DNA of 64,000 nt from Mucilaginibacter galii (GCF_014635825.1 NZ_BMDO01000001.1:806001-870000); one strand, 5' to 3'. Positions 44,399 through 52,473 are shown, counted from the first letter of the stretch. Program-made: numbers and translations. The notes: generated from the letters alone by a model not told the origin.

Positions 44399-44656
44399 TT
44401 AAGGCAGCAACTTCGTATCGGCAATGCCATACTTTAGCTTCCATTTTTCTATCACGGGCTGTTCTAAAGGTATTTGGCGGTATTCGTCGGGGGCCATAAT
44501 GGGCACGCCGTAGATGATGGGGTACTTGCGCTGGCAGGTGCTGCAGGTTAAAATTCCTTCTATTATATTATCTTCTATATCCTTGGCCAGTACCTGCAAA
44601 TTAAGGTCGTGCTTATCAAAAGGGCAGCACAGTTTTTCAATGGTTTTTAGTTTCAT
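44399..44656 (-). CDS. Trm112-like small zinc-ribbon protein
   Basis: This 85-residue protein begins at the ATG giving MKLKTIEKLCCPFDKHDLNL; the upstream extension is not needed. CCPFDKHDL and CSTCQRKYPI form the two zinc-ribbon knuckles of the Trm112/UPF0434 fold. The GVPIMAPDEYR segment after them is also conserved in that family. In eukaryotes and archaea Trm112 activates methyltransferases; bacterial members are seldom studied, so a partner role with the methyltransferase encoded about 2 kb upstream is possible. It follows the ThiE-like gene on the same strand after a repeat of about 150 nt, so cotranscription is uncertain. Confidence 0.8.
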   Translation of the reverse strand: MKLKTIEKLCCPFDKHDLNLQVLAKDIEDNIIEGILTCSTCQRKYPIIYGVPIMAPDEYRQIPLEQPVIEKWKLKYGIADTKLLP

Positions 44657-44715
44657 GTTAATTCTTTTTAAGTTTTGCAAGGAGCTGTCTAAAAATTTAA
44701 ACCACCCTGTAAGTT

Positions 44716-44798
44716 CGATTGATAACGAGAAATCCTGTTACTCTGTGCCTGTTATTCGCCTTGCAATTTGAACAGGATCTCTCACTATCGTTCGAGAT
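44716..44798. repeat. Inverted repeat of the GAACAGGAT/CTCTC dispersed family
   Basis: CGATTGATAACGAGAAATCC (44716-44735) is partly mirrored by GAACAGGATCTCTCACTATC and GTTCGAGAT (44770-44798). A related pair is at 52583-52678. It lies between the ThiE-like and Trm112-like genes. Confidence 0.6.
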
Positions 44799-44813
44799 AA
44801 CAGTGTGCATTTA

Positions 44814-45464
44814 TTATACAGCTGCTAAAGCTTGTTGATACTCTTTTACTTTTTGTTGCGGATGCCCGGCACTTAAAATGCCCGATATAACGGCCACGCC
44901 ATCAAACGGCGTCTCTTTTTTGAGCAGTGCTATGTTTTCGGGAGTAACACCACCCGATACAAAGATGGGCATGTTAGTCATACCCCGGGCCTGCTTAACC
45001 GTTTGGGGCATTACAATATCGCAGCTACCGGCCGATGGCGAAGGGAACATGGCGCAGAATGACACATAATCGAAGCCATGCTGATATGCCCATTCCACTG
45101 TTTTCAAATTGCCAGAACAGGTAATGCCCGACAGGAATGGCCTGCCCACAGTTTGCTGAATCTCTTTGTAGTTGGTAGGGATAGTATCGAAGTGAACTCC
45201 TTGCAAACCCTGGCATTGTGTAAGCAATTGCCATTCCTCATTAATGAATAACGGAACATGGTAAGTATTACATAAGCCTGCTACGGCTTCTACCCACTTT
45301 AATTTATCAATACCGGCAGACCAGTTGTTCCAAATTTGCACTACATTGATGCCTGCGGCTAACGCTGCCGACAATTTGTTGAGCAATAGTTCCTGTTCCA
45401 TACCCGGATCGAGCACCAGGTAAATTCCGCCTGTTATTGAATGAGATTTTCCCATTACTTCCAT
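44814..45464 (-). CDS. ThiE/TenI-fold protein lacking the diphosphate-binding residues
   Basis: The fold is that of thiamine phosphate synthase: IYLVLDPGMEQE, PLFINEEW, GVHFDTIP and FVSGGVTPENIALLKKE with FDGVAVISGI. ThiE normally grips HMP diphosphate with an Arg and a Lys in QLREK and a T-x-T-K motif. Here QLREK is QIWNN (43-47), so Arg is Trp45 and Lys is Asn47, while the later loop is FPSPSAGSCD with no T-x-TK. The Mg-binding Asp is Glu76. The phosphate-binding GG (170-171) is kept. It may therefore bind a different thiamine-like phosphate or be a regulator. It is last in a TPP-riboswitch operon; its start codon overlaps the PurM-like gene. Confidence 0.8.
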   Translation of the reverse strand: MEVMGKSHSITGGIYLVLDPGMEQELLLNKLSAALAAGINVVQIWNNWSAGIDKLKWVEAVAGLCNTYHVPLFINEEWQLLTQCQGLQGVHFDTIPTNYKEIQQTVGRPFLSGITCSGNLKTVEWAYQHGFDYVSFCAMFPSPSAGSCDIVMPQTVKQARGMTNMPIFVSGGVTPENIALLKKETPFDGVAVISGILSAGHPQQKVKEYQQALAAV

Positions 45465-46504
45465 CCTTCTTTATAAGCGTTAAAAAATGCTGCCCAATAT
45501 GGGTCGGTACTGTAATAGGGCAGGTCTACTTCTACGTCTTCATCTATTAATTTATAGCCTTGCTCTTTGGATGTAAACTCACCTATAACAGTACCCTTAA
45601 TATTATTTTGTTGTAAGCGCTGCAATACGTTTGGTGCGGCTTCTGGTTTAGCGGCCATCACCATTGACCCCGCGCCTACGCAAAAGCGGCTATCAATGCC
45701 GAATAATTTGCAGATACTTTCCTGTGCATTGCCTTTGGGTAATAGCTTATTATCCACCAGTACGCCATTACCCGATGCTATGGCCATTTCATAAACTGCC
45801 CCTAACACACCGCCCTCGGTAACATCGTGCATGCCGGTTACTTCGTGATGTGGTTCGTGGGCACCCGAAGCTATCAAGGCATCGGGTAAAGAAGAGGTTT
45901 GGTAAAACAAGGCACAAGCCTGGTTATAAACTTCTTTACCCAATTTATTCTTTACCGTTTCCGGGAAACACATAGCCAGTATAGCCGAAGAAGACAATGC
46001 ACATTCCTTGGTGATGATAATAACATCGCCTGCGTTTGCTTTATGGCTTAACAAAATATTGTTCAGTGGTGCTGTAAGCAACATGGTACCGCCGCCTGCT
46101 ATAGTGGAGTTTTGCCCTTCTATGCTCCCGGTGTGTCCGCCTGTAATGGCTACGCCAATATCGTTGCAGTATTGATGAATATAATTCCAGTAGGTGGTAA
46201 AATCAGCTTTGGTTAAGGTGGGTGGCAGGTTGAGTACCATTTGGGCATACATGGGTGCAAAACCGGTGGTGCCCATATCGTTGGCCATTAAGTGTACCGA
46301 TAACCAGGCCGATTCCTGCAAGCCCAGCGCCGTTATTAATGATAAAGGGTCGCTGGTAAGTGCCAGTCCTGTGCCGCCGCCAATATCCACCAACGATACA
46401 TCCACCCCAAAAGCCGGTCCGCTTTTAACTTCACTGTGCGGATGGCCGCAACGTGGAAGAATGATTTCTTCGAAACCGCCGTTACTTATTTTTCCTAAAG
46501 ACAT
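45455..46504 (-). CDS. PurM-superfamily (AIR synthase/HypE/ThiL-like) protein
   Basis: The 349-residue protein has the two-domain PurM fold: GPAFGVDVSLVDIGGGTGL (29-47), LALTSDPLSLITALG, HLMANDMGTTGFAPMYAQMV and ITGGHTGSIEGQNS in the first half, then VIITKECALSSSAILAM and DVTEGGVLGAVYEMA in the second. It matches no purM or thiL closely; ThiL phosphorylates thiamine monophosphate, and HypE works on [NiFe] maturation, but no hyp gene is nearby. The Asp in TSDP and the Gly-rich loops support ATP and Mg binding. It is the second gene of the riboswitch operon, starting 14 nt after the methyltransferase and overlapping the ThiE-like gene by 10 nt. Confidence 0.82.
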   Translation of the reverse strand: MSLGKISNGGFEEIILPRCGHPHSEVKSGPAFGVDVSLVDIGGGTGLALTSDPLSLITALGLQESAWLSVHLMANDMGTTGFAPMYAQMVLNLPPTLTKADFTTYWNYIHQYCNDIGVAITGGHTGSIEGQNSTIAGGGTMLLTAPLNNILLSHKANAGDVIIITKECALSSSAILAMCFPETVKNKLGKEVYNQACALFYQTSSLPDALIASGAHEPHHEVTGMHDVTEGGVLGAVYEMAIASGNGVLVDNKLLPKGNAQESICKLFGIDSRFCVGAGSMVMAAKPEAAPNVLQRLQQNNIKGTVIGEFTSKEQGYKLIDEDVEVDLPYYSTDPYWAAFFNAYKEGWK

Positions 46505-46517
46505 AAGTAGGCGGAAT

Positions 46518-47237
46518 TTAGTCTAACAGTTTTACATACAAACCAAAAAAATCGCCCACGGGCACACTCCATTGCTGTACTGGAAACCACTCGGGCAGGC
46601 CGGTACACGTCCACTCCAAACTGTACTGCCGGCCTTTGAGGGCCTCATCAATTTTTTCGATCAGCATTGATGGTGTGTAAAACGTAGCCGTAACATAAAA
46701 AGGATTTTTACCGAACATTTGCTGTACCCGCCTGCGCAATACCTTGGGCGAGTTGCGGTTCATCATACCAAAGGCAATACCATGCTTGCCCACCCGGGCG
46801 GCCTCGCGTATTACCTGTACCGGGTCGCGGTAGTACTCAAAGGTGGTTATGAAGGCCACGGCATCAAAGGTGTGATCTTTAAAAGGCATAAAGTGCGAAT
46901 CGGCATTGACCAGATCGCCTTTGAAAAGGTGTACGGCCTGGCCCAGCATAAAAGGCGACAGATCGCCGCCGGTAGCATCGATGCCTATCTCGTGCCACCA
47001 GCGGGTAAAGCGGGTGGTGCCGCAGCCAAACTCAAGCAGTTCTTTTACCCGCGGGTCTTTGCCCAGCAACTGGCCCATTACCTTTTTTTGCCATACTTCA
47101 GCACGTTTGTAGCGGCCTTCGTACCATTGCTCGTAAGTGTCGGTGTGTTCGCGGTTAAAAAACCATTCTTTACGCCCCTGCCAGTTGGTGAGGCTTTTGG
47201 TCATGAGGCCAAAGCTGTTGTTTTTTTCGAGCTCCAT
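46518..47237 (-). CDS. Class I SAM-dependent methyltransferase
   Basis: This is a Rossmann-fold methyltransferase of 239 residues. Motif I is LLEFGCGTTRFTRWW (67-81), with Glu69 before the Gly loop and Asp92 in GGDLSPFM as the ribose-binding acid. Motif II-like VNADSHFMPFKDHTFDAVAF and post-motif VIREAARVGKHGIAFGM follow. The C-terminal domain (TFYTPSMLIEKIDEALKGRQ) is a substrate cap of unknown target. It is the first gene of the operon controlled by the TPP riboswitch. The substrate could be a thiamine-pathway intermediate, or the enzyme could modify another small molecule. It has no zinc or DNA-binding features. Confidence 0.9.
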   Translation of the reverse strand: MELEKNNSFGLMTKSLTNWQGRKEWFFNREHTDTYEQWYEGRYKRAEVWQKKVMGQLLGKDPRVKELLEFGCGTTRFTRWWHEIGIDATGGDLSPFMLGQAVHLFKGDLVNADSHFMPFKDHTFDAVAFITTFEYYRDPVQVIREAARVGKHGIAFGMMNRNSPKVLRRRVQQMFGKNPFYVTATFYTPSMLIEKIDEALKGRQYSLEWTCTGLPEWFPVQQWSVPVGDFFGLYVKLLD

Positions 47238-47253
47238 TTGTTTAGCGGTTAAA

Positions 47254-47300
47254 TAAAAAAGCCTTGCTCCTTACCGTAAACACGGGTACAGAAACAAGGC
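47254..47300 (-). terminator. Probable riboswitch-controlled terminator ahead of the methyltransferase gene
   Basis: On the minus strand GCCTTG (from 47300) pairs with CAAGGC (to 47261), with an inner TACC/GGTA pair, and seven T follow (47260-47254). It lies between the TPP aptamer and the first start codon, the position of a transcription-attenuating platform. I infer that TPP binding favours this hairpin and shuts off the operon. Confidence 0.75.
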
Positions 47301-47339
47301 CTTTATATCATCAAACAGCTGCGCTGGAAATAACATTGA

Positions 47340-47430
47340 GCCCATGCATCCCTACGCCGGTATTATCCGTATCAGGTTTATCGGGTATTATCTCAGCCTT
47401 CTGTTTTTAAGAAAGCACCCCGTGCAAGTA
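47340..47430 (-). ncRNA. TPP riboswitch aptamer
   Basis: The minus strand carries the thi-box elements in order: ACGGGGTGCT, GGCTGAGATAATACCC, ACCTGATACGGATAATACC and GCGTAGGGA, followed by the closing TGCAT of P1. These are the diagnostic pyrimidine-binding (CTGAGA) and diphosphate-binding (CCTGAT...GTAGGGA) segments of the TPP aptamer. It lies about 100 nt upstream of the methyltransferase gene, and the terminator at 47254-47300 lies between them. The aptamer should reduce expression of the three genes downstream when TPP is plentiful. Confidence 0.96.
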
Positions 47431-47525
47431 TGTGGCTAAGGTAGTTTTTTATATTATAAATTAATACAAGTATTTACGTTTTTAAAATGCGTTGCCTCGG
47501 CAATTACGAAACCTAACTGCAACAA

Positions 47526-47554
47526 AAAAGACCTGCTGTAAGAGCAGGTCTTTT
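47526..47554 (-). terminator. Terminator after the DUF4136 lipoprotein gene
   Basis: AAAAGACCTGCT (47526-47537) and AGCAGGTCTTTT (47543-47554) form a perfect 12-bp stem around GTAAG. It lies between the end of the lipoprotein gene and the riboswitch, isolating the two transcription units. Confidence 0.82.
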
Positions 47555-47580
47555 CTAGAACACTAAACAGTTAACCGCAA

Positions 47581-48249
47581 TTACGATTTCGCAACCGGCA
47601 AACGCTTAAATATGTCTTCCACAATTTTGGGCAACTGGGTAATTACCTTTTTAGGGTCGCGGCTTAACTCGCCACTGCCGTAACCAATCCAAACCGGTTC
47701 TTTGGTACGGGCATCAATTAACTCAATAGCCAGTACACCTTCTTTAAAGTGCTCTTGCAATGGGTAGCCACCATAACCGTAACCACCGCCCCAGCCACCA
47801 TACCAGTATGGGTTAAACCGGTAGCGTCCCCAGCCGTAGCCTAAGCCCCAGCCATAAAAGCCACCATAGTAGGGCGTGTAATAGGTGGTACGGGTACCGC
47901 GGTCAACCAGGGTTGAGTAGCGTACCAGCAAATCGGCGTTGCCTTCTTGCAGTGTCAAACCTTTGCTCTGCAAACTGGCCTCGGTGGCTGCCTTAATTTT
48001 TTGCATAGCCTCGGGGTTGTTGTAGTAACGGTTGTTGTTCACATAATTTAACCGTGCACCCAAAGCTTTCTTATCAGCAATGGCACCGTCGGGTCGGCGT
48101 GGCATCTGGCGCGGCGCAAAGGCGAATGATTTATATTGTTGTAAATTGAGCTCATCGTGGCCGGCGGTATAGTACCGGTAGCCGGTAGAGCAGGCTCCCA
48201 GCGTGGTTATCAACGCCAGCAGCATACCTATATGCAGTAATCTTTTCAT
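47581..48249 (-). CDS. DUF4136 lipoprotein with a Tyr/Gly-rich segment
   Basis: The 222-residue precursor has the lipobox ITTLGAC (Cys20). The start of the mature chain, YTAGHDELNLQQYKSFAF, and the late KKVITQLPKIVEDIFKRLPV frame a DUF4136 domain. Between them lies a low-complexity segment of about 35 residues, rich in Tyr, Gly and Trp (YGGFYGWGLGYGWGRYRFNP), an inserted loop common in these proteins. The function is not known; members are small envelope lipoproteins. It is a single-gene unit between NAD synthetase and the TPP operon. Confidence 0.9.
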   Translation of the reverse strand: MKRLLHIGMLLALITTLGACSTGYRYYTAGHDELNLQQYKSFAFAPRQMPRRPDGAIADKKALGARLNYVNNNRYYNNPEAMQKIKAATEASLQSKGLTLQEGNADLLVRYSTLVDRGTRTTYYTPYYGGFYGWGLGYGWGRYRFNPYWYGGWGGGYGYGGYPLQEHFKEGVLAIELIDARTKEPVWIGYGSGELSRDPKKVITQLPKIVEDIFKRLPVAKS

Positions 48250-48410
48250 GATGTATTTTTTGATAGTAATTGTTAGACAAATTTAGGTCCAAAGGTTTAA
48301 CCGTTTTTTATAATTTTTTGATGTCTTATTAAACGTGATTTTCAGCGCCGTAGTGTTGCCGAAAATTTGCGATCCTAAACCAGAAATCATCCCATCATTT
48401 ACAACAAACA

Positions 48411-48442
48411 AGGGTGGTAAAACACGTTAGCCTTACCACCCT
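48411..48442 (-). terminator. Hairpin after nadE
   Basis: AGGGTGGTAA (48411-48420) and TTACCACCCT (48433-48442) form a perfect 10-bp stem. It lies beyond the end of the NAD synthetase gene on the minus strand; the trailing T run is weak, so termination is probable rather than certain. Confidence 0.6.
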
Positions 48443-48497
48443 ATTTATTTGAGGAAAAATGAAGTTTTTTGAAGAATTAATGAACTTATATAAAGTT

Positions 48498-50153
48498 TTA
48501 TGAAAGATATTTACCCACAATTGGCATCCTCCTGCCCATGCCAAATGCCTTGGGCGATACCCTTAAAATAGGCGGCGTTTGATAGCGTTTATGCTCGGCC
48601 GTGTTTACCAATTTAATTACCCGGCGAACGGTAGCCTCATCATACCCCTGCTGAATGATCTCTCCGGACGACAGCCGGTGTTCTATGTACTCTACCAAAA
48701 TAGTGTCTAAAGTATTATAATCGGGCAGCGAGTCGCTATCTTTCTGATCGGGACGCAACTCTGCCGATGGTGGTTTAACAATGGAGTTCTGTGGGATAAT
48801 TTCTTTATCGCGGTTTATGTAATTGGCTAACTGATAGACTTGTGTCTTATAAACATCGCCCAATACCGATATACCGCCGCACATATCGCCATATAAAGTA
48901 CCATAACCTACCGCAGCCTCGCTTTTGTTGGAAGTATTTAACAGTATGTAGCCAAACTTATTACACATGGCCATTAACACTACTGCACGGCTGCGTGCCT
49001 GCAGGTTTTCTTCGGCAATATTGAAGGGCAAGCCCTCAAACTGCGGGTGCAGGGCAGTTTCAAAAGCATCGGTAATTGACTTAATTTCAACCGTTTCGCT
49101 CATACAGCCCAGGTTTTCAACTAAATCTTCGGCATCGGTAATGGAGTGGCCGGTAGAATATTTAGACGGCAATAGCACAGCCATTACATTCTCGGCACCT
49201 AAGGCTTCGGCCGCCAAAGCACAAACTACGGCAGAATCTATGCCACCAGATAACCCCAGTATGGCCTGTTTAAAGCCCGATTTATAAAAATAATCACGTA
49301 TACCAAGTATCAATCCCTGGTGTATTTGTTCAATATCGCTTTGGCGCTCCGGCATCAAGGTTACGGGTTGTTGTGGCGTAACCTGGCTATCATCGCTCAA
49401 GTCGTAATAAGTTATTACTTCCTTAAAATAAGGCAACTCATCTATTACTTTCCCCTGATTATCAAACACTAACGAACCACCATCGAAAATAATTTCGGTT
49501 TGCGCACCTACGTGGTTTACGTAAAACAGGGGTAGGTTATAGCGTTTGGCATTATCGCTCAGGATGGCTATACGCTCTTCATCATGGTTGTAAGCAAAAG
49601 GCGAGGCTGCAATATTGATCATTACATCGGGCTTTTGCTCCATCAGCTTATCCATGGGGCGGGTTACGTATAGTGGGTTCTCTATATCGTTCCAAAGGTC
49701 TTCGCAAATGGTTAAGGCTATACGATGACCTTTGTATTCTACGCACGTAAATTCGGTTTCGGGCTCAAAGTATCGGTACTCGTCAAATACGTCGTAATTG
49801 GGCAACAGCGCTTTGTTAACCACCTGCTGCACTTTGCCATCAGCTATAAAATAAGCCGAATTATGCAGGTCTTTGCCACCTTTGCTACGGTTGGTGTTGT
49901 GTTTGGGTATACCTATGATACAGGCAATACCTGTGCAGGCCGTGGCAATAGTTTGAGCCGACTGCTCACAAAGGCCTATAAATTCTTTAAACTCTAAGAA
50001 ATCGCGGGCAGGGTACCCGCTTATACATAGTTCAGCAAATACAACCAGGTCGGCACCTTTGCCGCGTGCTGCATGTATGGTGTTTATAATCTTTTCGGTG
50101 TTGGAATCAAAATTACCTATATGGTAATTAAGCTGGGCCAGTGCAATTTTCAT
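48498..50153 (-). CDS. nadE: Glutamine-dependent NAD+ synthetase
   Basis: This enzyme makes NAD from deamido-NAD, ATP and glutamine. The start giving MKIALAQLNYHIGNFDSNTE is the usual one; the frame opens 14 codons further. The N-terminal nitrilase-type amidase has FAELCISGYPARDF with the Glu of the triad near residue 46, KALLPNYDVFDEYRYF with the Lys and LTICEDLWND with the Cys. The synthetase domain has GLSGGIDSAVV (P-loop, about 290-300), LPSKYSTGHSITDAEDL, LNTSNKSEAAVGYGTLYGDM and the C-terminal KRYQTPPILRVSP. The 551 residues form a complete two-domain enzyme. The divergent neighbour is gldB. Confidence 0.96.
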   Translation of the reverse strand: MKIALAQLNYHIGNFDSNTEKIINTIHAARGKGADLVVFAELCISGYPARDFLEFKEFIGLCEQSAQTIATACTGIACIIGIPKHNTNRSKGGKDLHNSAYFIADGKVQQVVNKALLPNYDVFDEYRYFEPETEFTCVEYKGHRIALTICEDLWNDIENPLYVTRPMDKLMEQKPDVMINIAASPFAYNHDEERIAILSDNAKRYNLPLFYVNHVGAQTEIIFDGGSLVFDNQGKVIDELPYFKEVITYYDLSDDSQVTPQQPVTLMPERQSDIEQIHQGLILGIRDYFYKSGFKQAILGLSGGIDSAVVCALAAEALGAENVMAVLLPSKYSTGHSITDAEDLVENLGCMSETVEIKSITDAFETALHPQFEGLPFNIAEENLQARSRAVVLMAMCNKFGYILLNTSNKSEAAVGYGTLYGDMCGGISVLGDVYKTQVYQLANYINRDKEIIPQNSIVKPPSAELRPDQKDSDSLPDYNTLDTILVEYIEHRLSSGEIIQQGYDEATVRRVIKLVNTAEHKRYQTPPILRVSPKAFGMGRRMPIVGKYLS

Positions 50154-50202
50154 AGTATACATTTGCTGGACGGTTGCCGGTATAAATGCAACCATAAACC
50201 TC

Positions 50203-50210
50203 TAATTTTG
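50203..50210 (+). promoter_or_regulatory. Possible -7 box for gldB
   Basis: TAATTTTG fits TAnnTTTG 11 nt before the gldB start codon. It lies in the 68-nt spacer shared with nadE. The -33 box is not convincing, so the leader would be very short. Confidence 0.35.
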
Positions 50211-50221
50211 TTGAAAGTAAT

Positions 50222-51265
50222 ATGACGATACTCTACAACAGCAAATTAAAACATTTTTACGCGTTTTTATTTACAGCCACGCTACTTTGTGCCTGTCATA
50301 GCGGTAAGGATAAGGTAGATGTTAGCAACATTGACCTCCAGGTGCATATTGAGCGCTTTGACCACGACTTTAATCAAATGGCTAAAAAGTCTATGCAACC
50401 GCAAGCAACTGTGCTTCAACGTAAGTATGGCCCTTTTTATACCGATTATATTGAGCGCATCTTAAATGCCGGTACGGTTACCGATACCACCTATTTTAGT
50501 AACCTGCGCCAGGTTTTTGCCGGCAAGCCCTACCAAGATTTAAAGCACGAAGTAGATTCTGTATACCCCAATTTAGATAAGCAAGAAGAAGAATTAACAG
50601 ATGCTTTTAAGCGCATCAAATACTATTTCCCTAAAAAGCATCTGCCTAAAGTGTATGCCTACTTTTCAGGTTTCCAAGCACAAACTACTTTAGGCAATGG
50701 TTATTTTGGTATTGGGCTGGATATGTTTTTGGGAGCCAAATCTAAGTTCTATCCGGCCTTGATCAACACTTTTCCGCATTACCTGTCGCGCCGCTTTACG
50801 CCCGAAAACATTGCGCCGAGGGTAGTAGAAGGCATTTTACGAGAGGATATGTTTCCTGAGAGCGGCCGCGATAAATCGCTGCTGGCTAAAATGGTTTACG
50901 AGGGTAAAATGATGTACCTCATGGATCTTTTACTCCCCAATGTAGCCGACAGTATTAAGATAGGCTATACATCACAGCAAATGCAATGGTGCCAAGCCTT
51001 TGAGGCTAATATTTGGGGATATTTTATTGAGGAAAACCTGCTTTATGAAACGGATTATATAAAATTGCAAAAATACCTGAACGAGGCCCCTTTTACTCCC
51101 GGATTGGGCGAAAAAAATGAATCGGCACCTAAACTGGCCGTTTGGACCGGGTGGCAAATTGTAAGGCAGTACATTATTAAGCACCCTGATACTACTGTAC
51201 AACAACTCTTAGCTATGCAGGATGCTCAACAAATTTTGAACGAGGCAGGCTATCATCCTAAATAA
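50222..51265 (+). CDS. gldB: Gliding motility/type IX secretion lipoprotein GldB
   Basis: GldB is a lipoprotein needed for gliding or type IX secretion in several Bacteroidota. The signal ends TLLCAC, so Cys25 is the lipid anchor. The mature chain starts VDVSNIDLQVHIERFDHDFN, the characteristic GldB opening, followed by LQRKYGPFYTDYIERILNAG. Conserved internal parts include QTTLGNGYFGIGLDMFLGAK, LINTFPHYLSRRFTPENIAP and LLAKMVYEGKMMYLMDLLLP. The protein has about 347 residues. In Flavobacterium gldC follows, but here a terminator and a different gene follow. The divergent nadE is a known neighbour. Confidence 0.93.
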   Translation: MTILYNSKLKHFYAFLFTATLLCACHSGKDKVDVSNIDLQVHIERFDHDFNQMAKKSMQPQATVLQRKYGPFYTDYIERILNAGTVTDTTYFSNLRQVFAGKPYQDLKHEVDSVYPNLDKQEEELTDAFKRIKYYFPKKHLPKVYAYFSGFQAQTTLGNGYFGIGLDMFLGAKSKFYPALINTFPHYLSRRFTPENIAPRVVEGILREDMFPESGRDKSLLAKMVYEGKMMYLMDLLLPNVADSIKIGYTSQQMQWCQAFEANIWGYFIEENLLYETDYIKLQKYLNEAPFTPGLGEKNESAPKLAVWTGWQIVRQYIIKHPDTTVQQLLAMQDAQQILNEAGYHPK

Positions 51266-51284
51266 TATTTAGCTTATGCCAACA

Positions 51285-51317
51285 AAAAAGGCTTCCTGAA
51301 AAACAGGAAGCCTTTTT
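51285..51317. terminator. Bidirectional terminator after gldB
   Basis: AAAAAGGCTTCCTG (51285-51298) and CAGGAAGCCTTTTT (51304-51317) form a perfect 14-bp stem with a 5-nt loop. It lies between gldB and the convergent small membrane protein gene. Confidence 0.85.
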
Positions 51318-51338
51318 GATATATAAAATAAATTTACT

Positions 51339-51542
51339 TTACGATTTCAAAATTGTAAAAACACCTTTCAATGAGATCAGGATGCCAATTACTAATATGA
51401 TGTTAGATACGCTGGTGAATATAAAACCATGACCGAATATTTCATCCAGGAAACGGAAGAACACACCTACTATGCCTACAATAACAGCAATGGTTATGAT
51501 TACGTATATATTTAATGAATTAGCTTTTTCTACCGAGTTCAT
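51339..51542 (-). CDS. Small membrane protein with two transmembrane segments
   Basis: The 67-residue protein has two hydrophobic segments: IYVIITIAVIVGIVGVFFRF (about 12-31) and FIFTSVSNIILVIGILISLK (41-60). A short loop (LDEIFGHG) separates them, and a Lys closes the second, so both ends may face the cytoplasm. I recognise no named family. It converges with gldB and lies downstream of the DUF4349 gene on the same strand, 70 nt apart, so the two might be cotranscribed. Confidence 0.72.
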   Translation of the reverse strand: MNSVEKANSLNIYVIITIAVIVGIVGVFFRFLDEIFGHGFIFTSVSNIILVIGILISLKGVFTILKS

Positions 51543-51612
51543 AGTTTTGACAATTATGTTGCTGCAAAAATAAAAATGTTTAGCTAATTATCTTCATTTG
51601 GTTGCAGATATT

Positions 51613-52473
51613 TTAAATTGTATTAATGGCAGGTACCTGCCTACGTTTATACAACCTGATAAGCAGCCAAACTCCGCAACCCGCCAGCAAGAACAGCCAC
51701 AAATTAGCCAATCCAATAATAAAAGCAGCAAATAAATTCCAGCCGTTAGACAGCGCAAAAAGTAAGCGCTTAAAGAACGATAACTGGTAAGCCGCCGGAT
51801 CATCGTTAGCTATATGTTCTTTAACTATGGTATCGCTTTGATAAAGGCTCATATCCACAACGCTGTTTTTGGCGGCATCGTTTATCCTTTTGTTGTTAAT
51901 TTTCTCATCTATCATGTCGTCTTTAAGCCAAAGCACATCGGCTGGATTCTTGATCTTGATTTTACCTGCCTTTTGCTGACTAATGAGTTGATTTCTGCTG
52001 TTCAGTTTCAATTGTGCCGTAAGGTAATCGAGTGTTTTATCTTCAATATCCATACGCCTTACGTTCACATGCAGGCCCAGCTTTTCTACACGGGTCATAT
52101 ATTGTTCCAGGCTATCTGAAGGGATTTTAACCGTGATGCCGGCCGTGGTGCGCATAACTGATACTCTAACGAGCGAATCGCTGCTTAGTGGCATATCTTG
52201 CGAACGCACCTCGTCCGACTGCATTTGATGGTGCGTTACCATACCATGAAACTTTGTGGTGAGATTTACAATGCTTTCGCTCACCGCCGGAACGTCCTTC
52301 ACCTTGATATTCATTTCGGCCGTTTTCACAAGTTTGCTCGCTGTCGTATCGGTAGCCACGGTGTCGGCCGTGCTCATATCTTTGTTATTCACGGCTTCAT
52401 AATTACCACTTCCTTTACAGGCTCCAAAAAGGCAAAGCACGGCCAGAAGCACCAATAAGTTACTCATTTTCAT
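51613..52473 (-). CDS. DUF4349 membrane lipoprotein
   Basis: The 286-residue protein starts MKMSNLLVLLAVLCLFGACK, with a lipobox ending in Cys19; the frame opens 15 codons upstream. The region from VKTAEMNIKVKDVPAVSESI, then MDIEDKTLDYLTAQLKLNSR is the DUF4349 pattern: a beta strand followed by an amphipathic coiled-coil stretch (about 150-185). The C-terminus has two long hydrophobic segments (LFAAFIIGLANLWLFLLAGC and GVWLLIRLYKRRQ) that anchor the protein in a membrane. Its cellular role is undefined. It lies downstream of uvrC on the same strand. Confidence 0.88.
   Translation of the reverse strand: MKMSNLLVLLAVLCLFGACKGSGNYEAVNNKDMSTADTVATDTTASKLVKTAEMNIKVKDVPAVSESIVNLTTKFHGMVTHHQMQSDEVRSQDMPLSSDSLVRVSVMRTTAGITVKIPSDSLEQYMTRVEKLGLHVNVRRMDIEDKTLDYLTAQLKLNSRNQLISQQKAGKIKIKNPADVLWLKDDMIDEKINNKRINDAAKNSVVDMSLYQSDTIVKEHIANDDPAAYQLSFFKRLLFALSNGWNLFAAFIIGLANLWLFLLAGCGVWLLIRLYKRRQVPAINTI

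Noticed and set aside
45455-46504. Naming the PurM-like protein thiL or hypE
   Set aside because: The fold is shared, but the diagnostic motifs are not close enough to either, and no other hydrogenase gene is present.
46719-47252. Plus-strand frame of 177 codons over the methyltransferase gene
   Set aside because: It is opposite the conserved methyltransferase and covers its terminator region; no domain is seen.
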